Origin: Polynucleobacter sp. VK25
Lineage (GTDB): Bacteria; Pseudomonadota; Gammaproteobacteria; Burkholderiales; Burkholderiaceae
Assembly (NCBI RefSeq): GCF_018687355.1
Contig: NZ_CP061288.1
Span: 372,001-436,000, forward strand
DNA length: 64,000 nucleotides
Direction of reading: 5' to 3'
Shown here: positions 56,085 through 64,000 of the stretch, piece after piece
Numbering within the stretch: position 1 is the stretch's first letter
How the letters are laid out: each line of letters opens with the position of its first letter
Position numbers and translations under genes: made by a program
Notes under the pieces: generated by a model
Told to the model about the DNA's origin: nothing
The model's input: only the letters and a program-made list of their open reading frames with translations
The model's database searches: none

Positions 56085-56112
56085 CTTGAAATTAACAAGA
56101 ATGCCCCTATAT
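56085..56112 (+). promoter_or_regulatory. Sigma-32 heat-shock promoter of clpB
   Basis: CTTGAAA (from 56085) and CCCCTATAT (56104-56112) are separated by 13 bases after CTTGAA. This matches the sigma-32 consensus CTTGAA and CCCCATNT closely. Transcription would begin near 56118, about 45 bases before clpB. The -35 region overlaps the 5' side of the divergent GIY-YIG gene. Confidence 0.85.
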
Positions 56113-56163
56113 TCTATAGATAGATATTTGTAAAAAATAGATGAAGTAGATAGGACTTAAAAA

Positions 56164-58767
56164 ATGAGAATAGATAAATTAACTACTAAGTTTCAAGAGG
56201 CCTTAAGTGAGGCCCAAAGTATCGCTTTAGCCAAAGATAACCAATATATTGAGCCGGCCCACGTGTTGCTGGCAATGTTGCGTGATTCTGATGGTGGCGC
56301 AAAGAGTTTGCTTACTAGAGCGGGTGTCAATGTCGCCGGCTTGGAAAAGGGCGTAGAAAAGATCATCAGCAATCTTCCTGAGGTGCAGGGCACCAGCGGA
56401 GAGGTTCAGGTTGGTCGTGATTTAAGTAATTGGCTTAACCTTTGTGAAAAAGAAGCCAATAAACGCAATGACCAATTTATCGCTGGTGAGTTGTTTTTGC
56501 TGGTGGTGGCTGATGACAAAGGCGAGCTCGGAAAAGTGGCTCGTGAGAATGGATTAAATCGTAAATCGTTAGAAGCGGCTATTGATTTAGTGCGCGGAGG
56601 AGAATCAGTGAATAGTGCAGATGCTGAAGGCCAACGTGAAGCCTTAAAGAAATACACAGTAGATTTAACTGAGCGTGCTCGTATGGGTAAGCTTGATCCA
56701 GTGATTGGTCGTGACGATGAGATTCGTCGCACTATTCAGATCTTGCAACGTCGCGGTAAAAATAACCCGGTTCTTATTGGTGAGCCTGGTGTGGGTAAGA
56801 CTGCCATCGTTGAAGGCTTAGCACAGCGCATCGTCAATGGTGAAGTGCCTGAGACTCTCAAGAACAAGCGTGTCTTGGTCTTGGATATGGCCTTGCTACT
56901 GGCTGGTGCCAAGTATCGCGGTGAGTTCGAGGAGCGCCTCAAAGCAGTTCTGAGCGATGTTGCGAAAGACGAAGGTCAAACGATTATCTTTATTGATGAG
57001 ATTCATACGATGGTTGGGGCTGGTAAGGGTGATGGCGCAATGGACGCTGGCAATATGCTCAAGCCTGCCTTGGCTCGCGGCGAATTACATTGCATCGGTG
57101 CAACGACCTTGGATGAGTATCGCAAGTACATAGAAAAAGATCCTGCGCTGGAGCGTCGTTTCCAAAAAGTCATGGTGGAAGAGCCTAGTGTTGAGGCAAC
57201 GATTGCGATCTTGCGTGGTTTACAGGAGCGCTATGAGCTTCACCATGGTATCGAGATCACCGATCCTGCAATCGTAGCTGCTGCGGAGTTATCACATCGC
57301 TACATTACCGATCGTTTCTTGCCAGATAAAGCTATTGATCTCATTGATGAGGCTGGTTCCCGTATTCGGATGGAGATTGACTCCAAGCCTGAGGTAATGG
57401 ATAAGCTAGAGCGTCGTCTCATTCAATTGAAGATTGAGCGCGAAGCAGTAAAGAAAGAAAAAGACGAAGCCTCTCAAAAACGTCTAGCCCTGATTGAGGA
57501 AGAGATCAAGCGCCTGGGTGCTGAGTATGCTGACTTGGAAGAAATCTGGAAAGCAGAGAAGGGTGCCGTCCTTGGTGCCGCCAATCTGAAAGAAGAGATT
57601 GAAAAGGTGAAAGCAGATATTGCAAAGCTACAGCGTGACGGCAAGTTAGAGCAAGTTGCTGAGTTGCAGTACGGCAAGCTGCCTGAGCTTGAGGCTAAGC
57701 TCAAATCTGCTGCTGCAGCTGAGGCTAAAGGCAGTAAAGATGGCGTAGTAAAAAACAAATTGCTACGCACCCAAGTTGGCGCGGAAGAAATTGCTGAGGT
57801 GGTTTCTCGTGCGACGGGTATTCCGGTATCCAAGATGATGCAGGGTGAGCGTGATAAGTTGCTCAAGATGGAAGAGCTTCTGCATAAACGTGTAGTTGGT
57901 CAGGAGGAGGCTATCCGCGCAGTATCAGATGCGATCCGTCGTTCCCGTGCTGGTTTAGCAGAAGAGAATCGTCCATATGGATCCTTCTTATTCCTTGGGC
58001 CTACCGGTGTTGGTAAGACTGAGTTGTGCAAAGCTCTGGCTGGCTTTTTGTTTGATAGCGAAGATCATCTCATTCGCATTGATATGAGCGAGTTCATGGA
58101 AAAACATAGTGTTGCGCGCTTGATCGGCGCGCCTCCTGGCTATGTAGGCTATGAAGAGGGTGGCTATTTAACTGAGCAAGTTCGTCGTCACCCCTATAGC
58201 GTGATCTTGTTTGATGAAATTGAGAAAGCCCATCCAGATGTATTCAATGTACTTTTACAAGTACTGGATGATGGCCGATTAACGGATGGTCAAGGTCGCA
58301 CTGTTGACTTTAAGAACACCGTCATTGTGATGACTAGTAATATTGGTTCACATTTGATTCAGTCAATGGTGGACAAGAAGCAGGCAGAAATCAAAGAAGC
58401 GGTATTCGAAGAGCTAAAGAATCATTTCCGTCCGGAGTTCTTGAATCGTATTGATGAAATCGTCGTATTCCATGGTTTGGACAAAGGCAATATTGCCAAT
58501 ATTGCGAAGATCTTACTTAAAAACTTGTCAGATCGTTTGGCGAAGGTCGATATGCAGCTTGAGGTCAGCGATGCTGCCCTGAATAAGATTGCTGAGGTAG
58601 GCTTTGATCCTGTATTCGGAGCAAGGCCACTCAAGCGGGCAATTCAGCAGCATATTGAGAATCCCGTTTCCAAGATGATTTTGGAGGGCACCTTCGGACC
58701 TAAGGATGTAGTACCTGTAGATGTTGATAAAGCAGGTAACTTTAGCTTTACGCGCCAGGTCCACTAA
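56164..58767 (+). CDS. clpB: ATP-dependent disaggregase ClpB
   Basis: 867 residues. N-domain (about 1-145), first AAA domain with Walker [14 protein letters not shown] (near 205), a coiled-coil middle domain (about 410-525, rich in Lys, Glu and Leu), second AAA domain with Walker [12 protein letters not shown] (near 608), and the [13 protein letters not shown] pore loop. It resolves aggregated proteins with DnaK. The sigma-32 promoter upstream explains heat induction. Confidence 0.97.
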   Translation: MRIDKLTTKFQEALSEAQSIALAKDNQYIEPAHVLLAMLRDSDGGAKSLLTRAGVNVAGLEKGVEKIISNLPEVQGTSGEVQVGRDLSNWLNLCEKEANKRNDQFIAGELFLLVVADDKGELGKVARENGLNRKSLEAAIDLVRGGESVNSADAEGQREALKKYTVDLTERARMGKLDPVIGRDDEIRRTIQILQRRGKNNPVLIGEPGVGKTAIVEGLAQRIVNGEVPETLKNKRVLVLDMALLLAGAKYRGEFEERLKAVLSDVAKDEGQTIIFIDEIHTMVGAGKGDGAMDAGNMLKPALARGELHCIGATTLDEYRKYIEKDPALERRFQKVMVEEPSVEATIAILRGLQERYELHHGIEITDPAIVAAAELSHRYITDRFLPDKAIDLIDEAGSRIRMEIDSKPEVMDKLERRLIQLKIEREAVKKEKDEASQKRLALIEEEIKRLGAEYADLEEIWKAEKGAVLGAANLKEEIEKVKADIAKLQRDGKLEQVAELQYGKLPELEAKLKSAAAAEAKGSKDGVVKNKLLRTQVGAEEIAEVVSRATGIPVSKMMQGERDKLLKMEELLHKRVVGQEEAIRAVSDAIRRSRAGLAEENRPYGSFLFLGPTGVGKTELCKALAGFLFDSEDHLIRIDMSEFMEKHSVARLIGAPPGYVGYEEGGYLTEQVRRHPYSVILFDEIEKAHPDVFNVLLQVLDDGRLTDGQGRTVDFKNTVIVMTSNIGSHLIQSMVDKKQAEIKEAVFEELKNHFRPEFLNRIDEIVVFHGLDKGNIANIAKILLKNLSDRLAKVDMQLEVSDAALNKIAEVGFDPVFGARPLKRAIQQHIENPVSKMILEGTFGPKDVVPVDVDKAGNFSFTRQVH

Positions 58768-58819
58768 GCTGCAAAAAGGTATTTCAGCAGGAATTTTTCT
58801 GCGCCAGTAAACTCGGTAC

Positions 58820-60055
58820 ATGACTGTTGCGAATAGTAGGCGCCCCAGTGATGTCCGGGTTATTGGTCTTATTAGCCTGGCTCACGGCAGCTCCCATTTC
58901 TTTCATTTAGTGCTTCCGCCCATGTTCCCATGGTTGAAGGATGCCTTTGCTTTGAGTTATGCCGAACTCGGTTTACTCATGTCAGTCTTCTTTGTTGTGT
59001 CTTGTATTGCTCAGGCTACCTCTGGATTTTTAGTGGACCGTATCGGAGCACGGCCAGTTTTATTTTCTGGGATTGCTTTATTAATACTCGCTGCGCTCAC
59101 TTACTCGCAAAGCAATGGGTACGCCATGCTGTTAATGGGTGCGGTAATAGCGGGATGTGGCAACGGTATTTTTCATCCAGTGGATTACACACTCATCAAT
59201 CACAAGGTGTCACCACCCAATCTTCCATATGCCTATTCAATGCATGGTGTGACTGGTTATTTAGGGTGGGCCGCAGCCCCAGCCTTCATGGTTGCAATTG
59301 CTCAATTTAGTGATTGGCGCATAGCCTTTTTGTCTGCAGCTTTGTTAGAGGCTTGTATTTTGACGATCCTTTGGCTTAACAAAAGCTATCTACTAGATGA
59401 TGTCAAAGAGCGCCGTGAGCAAAGCCATGCAAGCACCCAGGCCGCTAATCCAGGCTCTAGCCCAGAGAGTGCGTTTGCTTTCTTAAAGCTGCCTGCGGTG
59501 TGGTTATGTTGGATATTCTTTTTCTTTAGCATGGCCTCTACATCGAGTTTGCAATCATTTGCTCCGAGTGCACTGTTTAATATTTATCAAATTCCTATTG
59601 ATGTAGGAAGTTATTACATCACCTTGTTAGCGCTTGGTAGCGCTGGCGGTGTTTTATTTGGCGGTTACCTTGCTGCAAAATTACGGGCACCTGAACGCAT
59701 TGTGAGTTCTTGTTTATCTATCACGATTGTGATGTGTATCTTGCTAGCTACGGGATTGGTTTCACCATCCATCATTCCATTTATATTTTGTGCGCTTGGA
59801 TTTGGTTATGGTGTAGTGGCGCCGTCACGCGACTTATTAGTGAAGGCGGCTACACCTAAGGGTGTATCAGGGCGAGTCTACGGAATTGTTTACTCTGGAA
59901 TTGATTTGGGAGCTGCAGTGGGTCCGTTTATCTTTGGCTTCTTTATGGATGCTGGTCTGCCCAAAGCATTGTTCTTGGGAATCGCAATGTTCCAGTTAAT
60001 GATCATTCCGACGGTGTTTAAGGTCTCCTCCAGACTCTCTCCTAAAGCTGTTTGA
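58820..60055 (+). CDS. Major facilitator superfamily transporter
   Basis: 411 residues with about 12 membrane helices in two halves joined by a polar loop (about 193-215, rich in Glu, Arg and Ser). The motif between helices 2 and 3, SGFLVDRIGARPVL, is the MFS signature. The N-terminal GLISLAHGSSHFFHLVLPPMFPW is seen in a clade of uncharacterised carriers that includes fosmidomycin-resistance-like proteins. No substrate can be assigned. There is no obvious ribosome binding site before the ATG. Confidence 0.8.
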   Translation: MTVANSRRPSDVRVIGLISLAHGSSHFFHLVLPPMFPWLKDAFALSYAELGLLMSVFFVVSCIAQATSGFLVDRIGARPVLFSGIALLILAALTYSQSNGYAMLLMGAVIAGCGNGIFHPVDYTLINHKVSPPNLPYAYSMHGVTGYLGWAAAPAFMVAIAQFSDWRIAFLSAALLEACILTILWLNKSYLLDDVKERREQSHASTQAANPGSSPESAFAFLKLPAVWLCWIFFFFSMASTSSLQSFAPSALFNIYQIPIDVGSYYITLLALGSAGGVLFGGYLAAKLRAPERIVSSCLSITIVMCILLATGLVSPSIIPFIFCALGFGYGVVAPSRDLLVKAATPKGVSGRVYGIVYSGIDLGAAVGPFIFGFFMDAGLPKALFLGIAMFQLMIIPTVFKVSSRLSPKAV

Positions 60056-60350
60056 GGTAGCGATACAAATCACTACTTATATTTTCACAATGTGAAACGC
60101 CATTACACTGCGTAAAATGCGGTGCAACATAAGTGCTGCAGCTTCATTCCATTCAGTGGTTATTTATTCCACATTATAAAAAAATAGATACAAGTTATTG
60201 AATTTAAATAACTAAATATTTTCTAAAATATCTCAAATTTCCCTTGCTTGCTTTTTTGAACTGTCTAAACTCTTATATAAGACATAAGACTTGAAGAGGT
60301 CTTAACGGTCCTTAAATTTTGAAGTACTTGTTTAACTTAGGGAGAAAAAC
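60056..60350 (+). promoter_or_regulatory. AT-rich upstream region of aceA
   Basis: 295 bases without a gene. It is strongly AT-rich, especially 60161-60290, with TTGAAC near 60256 and TATAAG near 60276, but only 14 bases apart, so I do not call a definite promoter. A ribosome binding site GGGAGA lies 7 bases before the aceA ATG. Nothing else recognisable. Confidence 0.4.
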
Positions 60351-61649
60351 ATGGCAGATCGCAAAGCAGAAATCGCAGCACTACAAAAAGACTGGGATAC
60401 CAATCCACGCTGGAAAGGTATTACCCGTGGCTATACAGCTGAGGACGTAGTGCGTCTTCGTGGCTCATTGAAGATTGAACACACATTAGCTAAGCATGGT
60501 GCTGAGCGCCTCTGGGAATTGGTAAATAACGAAGCTTACGTGAACTGTTTAGGTGCTTTGACTGGTGGTCAAGCAATGCAACAGGTTAAAGCGGGTGTGC
60601 AAGCTATTTACTTGTCAGGTTGGCAAGTTGCTGCTGACGGTAACTCATACGCAGCAATGTACCCAGACCAATCTTTATATCCAGTAGATTCAGTTCCTAA
60701 AATGGTTGAGCGTATTAATAACTCATTCCAACGTGCCGATGAAATTCAAACAGCTAAAGGTATCAATAAAGGCGATGCTGGTTATATTGAATATTTCGCT
60801 CCAATCGTTGCGGATGCGGAAGCTGGTTTTGGTGGTGTATTGAATGCATTTGAATTAAGTAAGGCATTGATCAAGCAGGGTGCTGCTGGCGTTCACTTCG
60901 AAGACCAATTGTCTTCTGTTAAGAAGTGCGGTCACTTGGGCGGCAAAGTATTGTTGCCTACTGCTGAATCTGTTCAGAAGTTGATCTCTGCTCGTTTAGC
61001 TGCTGACGTGATGGGTGTTTCCACCATCATCTTGGCTCGTACTGACGCGGAAGCTGCTGATTTGTTGACATCTGATTACGATGCAAACGATAAGCCATTC
61101 TTGACTGGCGAGCGTACCCCAGAGGGCTTCTACAAAACTCGTAAGGGCTTGGATCAAGCGATCTCACGTGGATTGGCATATGCTGCTTACGCTGATATGG
61201 TTTGGTGTGAAACTGGTACACCTGACCTTGAGTTTGCTCGTCAGTTTGCTGAAGCAATTCGTGCGAAGTTCCCGGGCAAGATGTTGGCTTACAACTGCTC
61301 ACCATCTTTCAACTGGAAGAAAAACTTAGACGACGCAACGATTGCTAAATTCCAACGCGAATTAGGTGCAATGGGTTACAAGTATCAGTTCATCACATTG
61401 GCTGGTATCCACTCTATGTGGTACAACATGTTCGACTTGGCTCAAGATTACATGCAGCGCGGTATGACTGCTTATATTGAGAAAGTACAAGAGCCAGAAT
61501 TCGCTGCTCGTGATCGTGGCTACACCTTTGTTTCACATCAGCAAGAAGTTGGCACTGGTTATTTCGACGACGTAACTACTGTTATCCAAGGTGGCAAGTC
61601 TTCTGTAACGGCGTTGACTGGTTCTACTGAAGAAGAGCAGTTTCACTAA
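60351..61649 (+). CDS. aceA: Isocitrate lyase
   Basis: 432 residues. The catalytic KKCGHLGGK motif puts Cys193 at the active site, and the [12 protein letters not shown] metal-binding loop and YNCSPSFNW segment are present. It splits isocitrate to succinate and glyoxylate in the glyoxylate shunt, which allows growth on acetate and fatty acids. malate synthase is not adjacent. A strong terminator follows. Confidence 0.97.
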   Translation: MADRKAEIAALQKDWDTNPRWKGITRGYTAEDVVRLRGSLKIEHTLAKHGAERLWELVNNEAYVNCLGALTGGQAMQQVKAGVQAIYLSGWQVAADGNSYAAMYPDQSLYPVDSVPKMVERINNSFQRADEIQTAKGINKGDAGYIEYFAPIVADAEAGFGGVLNAFELSKALIKQGAAGVHFEDQLSSVKKCGHLGGKVLLPTAESVQKLISARLAADVMGVSTIILARTDAEAADLLTSDYDANDKPFLTGERTPEGFYKTRKGLDQAISRGLAYAAYADMVWCETGTPDLEFARQFAEAIRAKFPGKMLAYNCSPSFNWKKNLDDATIAKFQRELGAMGYKYQFITLAGIHSMWYNMFDLAQDYMQRGMTAYIEKVQEPEFAARDRGYTFVSHQQEVGTGYFDDVTTVIQGGKSSVTALTGSTEEEQFH

Positions 61650-61704
61650 GAAATCCCTAAGTAGTACGTAGTAGCAGCGCAGTAATAATGCGCCCATACT
61701 GCCG

Positions 61705-61747
61705 CGGCACCTAAATAACCCCACAAGGGTGACTTAGGTGCCGTTTT
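61705..61747 (+). terminator. Intrinsic terminator after aceA
   Basis: CGGCACCTAA (61705-61714) pairs perfectly with TTAGGTGCCG (61734-61743), with an inner ACCC/GGGT helix, followed by TTTT. Confidence 0.93.
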
Positions 61748-61763
61748 CGTTTACATTCTTTCC

Positions 61764-62204
61764 ATGACTAATTGCGTACTTTGTAAAGACGAACTTAAGC
61801 CCGAAGAAGGGCAGCTTATTTGGCGCGGGGATGACTGTCGTGTCATCCTTGTTAACGACCAGGATCTGCCTGGTTTCTGTAGAGTGGTTTGGAATCGGCA
61901 CGTAGCCGAAATGACCGATCTAAGCCATGGGGAACGAGACCATCTAATGACCTTGGTGTTTGCTGTTGAAGAAGCTATACGCCACGTCATGCATCCAGAT
62001 AAGGTGAATATTGCCGCCTTAGGCAATATGGTTCCCCATATTCACTGGCATGTCATCCCAAGATTTAAGGATGACGCTTTCTTTCCAGGCTCTGCTTGGT
62101 CCAAGAGGGCTCAAGAAACGCAAGCTGCTGTATTAAAGGCTAGAAGAGAAAAAGCCCAAGAATTACCAGCAGCCATTAAGTCTGTAATTGCTAATTTATC
62201 CTAG
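61764..62204 (+). CDS. HIT-family nucleotide hydrolase or transferase
   Basis: 146 residues. The histidine triad HIHWHVIPR is at about 93-101, in the order His-x-His-x-His. The N-terminus holds a CVLCKDEL Cys pair (a possible metal site), and RHVAEMTDL is a family strand. Members act on adenosine nucleotides with a phosphoamidate or similar bond. The exact substrate is unknown. It precedes the ModA-like gene by 7 bases. Confidence 0.87.
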   Translation: MTNCVLCKDELKPEEGQLIWRGDDCRVILVNDQDLPGFCRVVWNRHVAEMTDLSHGERDHLMTLVFAVEEAIRHVMHPDKVNIAALGNMVPHIHWHVIPRFKDDAFFPGSAWSKRAQETQAAVLKARREKAQELPAAIKSVIANLS

Positions 62205-62211
62205 GGTTCAT

Positions 62212-62997
62212 ATGCGCAAGTTATTAGTAGCTTCTTTAATATTTGTATTCAATGCTTTATGCCTTGGTTCGGTATATGCGGCAGATATTCAAGTTATTAC
62301 CTCTGGTGCTTTTGCTGAGGCGTTAAAGGACTTAGTGCCTGTATATGAAAAACAATCCCCCAATAAAGTCATCATTTCTTATGGCTCCTCGATGGGGGCT
62401 GCACCTGATTCCATTCCTTCAAGATTAACAAAGGGCGAGCAGTTTGATGTCCTCATTTTGGCTTCACCTGCTTTAGATGGCTTTATTAAGAGCGGCGTAG
62501 TGCAATCGGGAACACGAGTTGATTTAGTGGCTTCAGTAATGGGCGCAGTAGTGAAGGCGGGCGCGCCAAAACCCGATATTAGTACGATGAGTGGATTGAA
62601 ATCGGCCTTATTAAATGCAAAGTCAGTTGCTTATTCGGCAAGCGCTAGCGGCGTGTATTTATCAACAGAGCTATTCCCAAAAATGGGAATTTCAGAGCAG
62701 ATGGATAAAACTGCAAGAAAAATTTATAGTGAAAGAGTGGCATCAGTTGTAGCTAGAGGAGAAGCCGATTTGGGCTTTCAGCAAGTTAGCGAGCTACTAC
62801 CTATCCCTGGCGTAGACTTTATTGGTGAGTTGCCTCCGGAAGCGCAAAAGACGGTGCTGTTTTCTGCAGGTATTACGAGCAATGTTCAGAATTTAACTGC
62901 ATCAAAAGATTTAATTGCGTTCTTGGCTTCAGCCAAGGCGGCCCCAACGATACAAAAAGCAGGATTAAAGCCAGTACTACCGACATTGCCTTGGTAA
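62212..62997 (+). CDS. Periplasmic binding protein, ModA-like (COG0725)
   Basis: 261 residues. A signal peptide ends near SVYAAD (residue 23 or 24). The mature protein has the ModA-type pattern: ITSGAFAEALKDLVPVYEK, YGSSMGAAPDSI, DVLILASPALDGFI and VVARGEADLGFQQVSELLPI. No ModB, ModC or other permease genes are adjacent. The ligand might be molybdate or tungstate, or another oxyanion. The family contains many solitary members with no known transport partner. Confidence 0.85.
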   Translation: MRKLLVASLIFVFNALCLGSVYAADIQVITSGAFAEALKDLVPVYEKQSPNKVIISYGSSMGAAPDSIPSRLTKGEQFDVLILASPALDGFIKSGVVQSGTRVDLVASVMGAVVKAGAPKPDISTMSGLKSALLNAKSVAYSASASGVYLSTELFPKMGISEQMDKTARKIYSERVASVVARGEADLGFQQVSELLPIPGVDFIGELPPEAQKTVLFSAGITSNVQNLTASKDLIAFLASAKAAPTIQKAGLKPVLPTLPW

Positions 62998-63022
62998 TGA
63001 ACTGTTAGAGATTCACTCTCTT

Positions 63023-63051
63023 GTTATCGCGCCCACATGCGATAACTTTTT
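63023..63051 (+). terminator. Intrinsic terminator after the ModA-like gene
   Basis: GTTATCGC (63023-63030) pairs perfectly with GCGATAAC (63039-63046), followed by five Ts. Confidence 0.88.
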
Positions 63052-63077
63052 CAGATCATCGGACGACCTCTTTGCTT

Positions 63078-63110
63078 GCGTTACAAAATCATCAATCCTG
63101 TTTGTAACGC
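63078..63110. repeat. Unassigned 10-bp perfect inverted repeat
   Basis: GCGTTACAAA (63078-63087) is repeated in inverse orientation as TTTGTAACGC (63101-63110) with a 13-base spacer. There is no T-run on either strand, so it is not a terminator. The rest of the 296 bases between 62998 and 63293 holds the terminator above and nothing else I can identify. Confidence 0.6.
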
Positions 63111-63293
63111 CTTCACGAAGATTCATTTCTTATTCCATATGTCTGATAGCGAACATGAAATTGATTCATTAAGGAATACGCTGAAACCTTGCAAGACTTA
63201 AAGCGCAAGCTGTAAGTGCATTATTTAATTGATGAATTAAGCCCCATCTTTGATGTTTTATTAAGTTTTGGGGTTTCATAAAAAGGAATTGAT

Positions 63294-63693
63294 ATGAATA
63301 TGATTAAAAAATTCGGACTTGGATCATTGGTATGCTTTACTTTGGCGGCATGCGTTTCAATGTCTCCTAGTCAAAGTATCGTTAAAACTAATAATGGTAT
63401 TTTAGTTAGCACTAGCAATATGACTTTGTATACCTTTGATAAGGATCAAGCAGGATCAAGCAGGATCAGGCAAATCAACCTGTAATGGAGATTGCGCGAT
63501 TAACTGGCCTCCATTATTGGTGGATAAAAATGCCACATCTTATTGGGACTACTCAATTATTACGCGCGATGACGGTAAGCAACAGTTTGCCTATAAAGGT
63601 AAGCCTTTGTATTTCTTTATCATGGACAAAAAGCCCGATGATCGTAATGGCGATAACTATTTAAATGGGGCTTGGCATATCGTTAAGATGTGA
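63294..63693 (+). pseudogene. Secreted lipoprotein of the Lipoprotein_15 type, frameshifted by a 10-bp duplication
   Basis: The reading frame from 63294 starts with a lipoprotein signal (MNMIKKFGLG...LAAC, Cys20) and stops at 63485. A second frame carries the rest to 63693. The 10-base unit GGATCAAGCA is present twice in tandem (63443-63452 and 63453-63462), followed by the similar GGATCAGGCA. Removing one copy restores one open frame of 129 residues that reads TLYTFDKDQAGSGKSTCNGD, then CAINWPPLL, DDGKQQFAYKGKPLY and NGAWHIV, the typical pattern of this repeat family (PF03640-like). It is either a recent lesion, a phase-variable gene or an assembly error. Confidence 0.8.
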
Positions 63694-63708
63694 TTCGCTA
63701 ACAATTAT

Positions 63709-63730
63709 GAAGGCCGTCTTGAGGCGGCTT
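63709..63730 (+). terminator. Weak hairpin after the lipoprotein gene
   Basis: GCCGTCT and AGGCGGC pair (one G-T) with a very short loop and a following TCATTTT. Probably a weak terminator before the convergent gene. Confidence 0.4.
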
Positions 63731-63774
63731 TCATTTTGAATCCATTCAATACCGCTAGCAGTCTTTAAATCTAC

Positions 63775-64000
63775 CTACCCCAGTTTTTTCAAAGCTTCGA
63801 GATACTTATCTGGATTGAGTGGCTGACCTTCACGCTGTGCTTCCCACATCACTTGCCCCAGACATTCCATCATGACGTGCTGTGCCTCATGCATTGAGCC
63901 TAGCTTTTGCGAGAGCTTGTCTGCAATCTCTTTAATCCCAGGTGGCTGATTGATTGAGATCTGCTCACTAATCGACAGATGCATCGACAGATGCAAGAAA
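63775..64000 (-). CDS. DUF1841 family protein, C-terminal part
   Basis: The gene runs off the right edge of the window, so only about 74 C-terminal residues are seen. MHLSMHLSISEQISINQPPG and MHEAQHVMMECLGQVMWEAQ match the conserved part of DUF1841, a small family of unknown function found mainly in betaproteobacteria and gammaproteobacteria. Confidence 0.82.
   Translation of the reverse strand, partial: FLHLSMHLSISEQISINQPPGIKEIADKLSQKLGSMHEAQHVMMECLGQVMWEAQREGQPLNPDKYLEALKKLG

Noticed and set aside
57474..57866. 130-codon frame antisense to clpB
   Set aside because: It lies opposite the repetitive coiled-coil part of clpB, which often leaves open antisense frames.
1..64000. Search for CRISPR arrays, insertion sequences, prophage or toxin-antitoxin genes
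   Set aside because: No regularly spaced repeats, transposase, integrase, phage or toxin-like reading frames were seen.

Overview
The window looks like a contiguous piece of a betaproteobacterial chromosome. The closest fit is a small-genome freshwater member of the Burkholderiaceae such as Polynucleobacter. This is inferred from gene order and protein character (moderate G+C, the rpmF-plsX-fab-lepA-nagZ block, an EarP/Arg32-type EF-P pair, an rpsF-priB-rpsR-rplI-dnaB operon), not from a database search. Nearly all of it is core, vertically inherited gene content. I see no transposase, integrase, prophage, CRISPR array or rRNA operon.

Layout. 1-6500 (minus strand): rne, then moaA-mobA-moeA for molybdenum cofactor and a small membrane protein; rne has a long structured leader. 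6583-9268 (plus): rluC, a HAD phosphatase and an S49 signal-peptide peptidase. 9295-10675 (minus): an RsmI-like methyltransferase and maf. 10719-17055 (plus): yceD, rpmF and the fatty-acid block plsX-fabH-fabD-fabG-acpP-fabF. 17106-26052 (plus): a DegQ/MucD protease, then lepA-lepB-rnc-era-recO-pdxJ-acpS-nagZ. 26115-27833 (minus): efp and its arginine rhamnosyltransferase earP, whose start codon overlaps that of divergent uvrC. uvrC-pgsA is followed by tRNA-Gly and tRNA-Cys. lexA and an asparaginase diverge near 32 kb, and the rpsF-priB-rpsR-rplI-dnaB operon ends at 36.2 kb.

36.3-49.1 kb is the more accessory part: a PsiF-repeat protein, an autotransporter, an NlpC/P60 lipoprotein, a PIN-PhoH ATPase, a peroxiredoxin, and a set for adding 4-amino-4-deoxy-L-arabinose (Ara4N) to lipid A (arnT, arnB, arnC, a split arnA in two genes, arnD), headed by a Mth938-like gene. 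49.2-55.8 kb (plus): alaA-hom-thrC, then a second moeA with moaD and moaE and an unknown lipoprotein. 55.8-64 kb: a GIY-YIG protein, clpB with a clear sigma-32 promoter, an MFS transporter, aceA, a HIT protein, a ModA-like binding protein, a lipoprotein gene broken by a 10-bp tandem duplication, and the end of a DUF1841 gene.

I did not find an obviously new multi-gene system. The signals most worth following are regulatory or structural: a predicted leaderless lexA mRNA with its SOS box inside the promoter; two tandem terminators directly before the phoH ribosome binding site plus a third inside the next gene's signal peptide; the 10-bp repeat that shifts the frame of a lipoprotein; a long hairpin before rpsF; the in-frame TAA-TTG junction in the arn operon; and the absence of rpoE-rseAB from its usual place before the DegQ/MucD gene.
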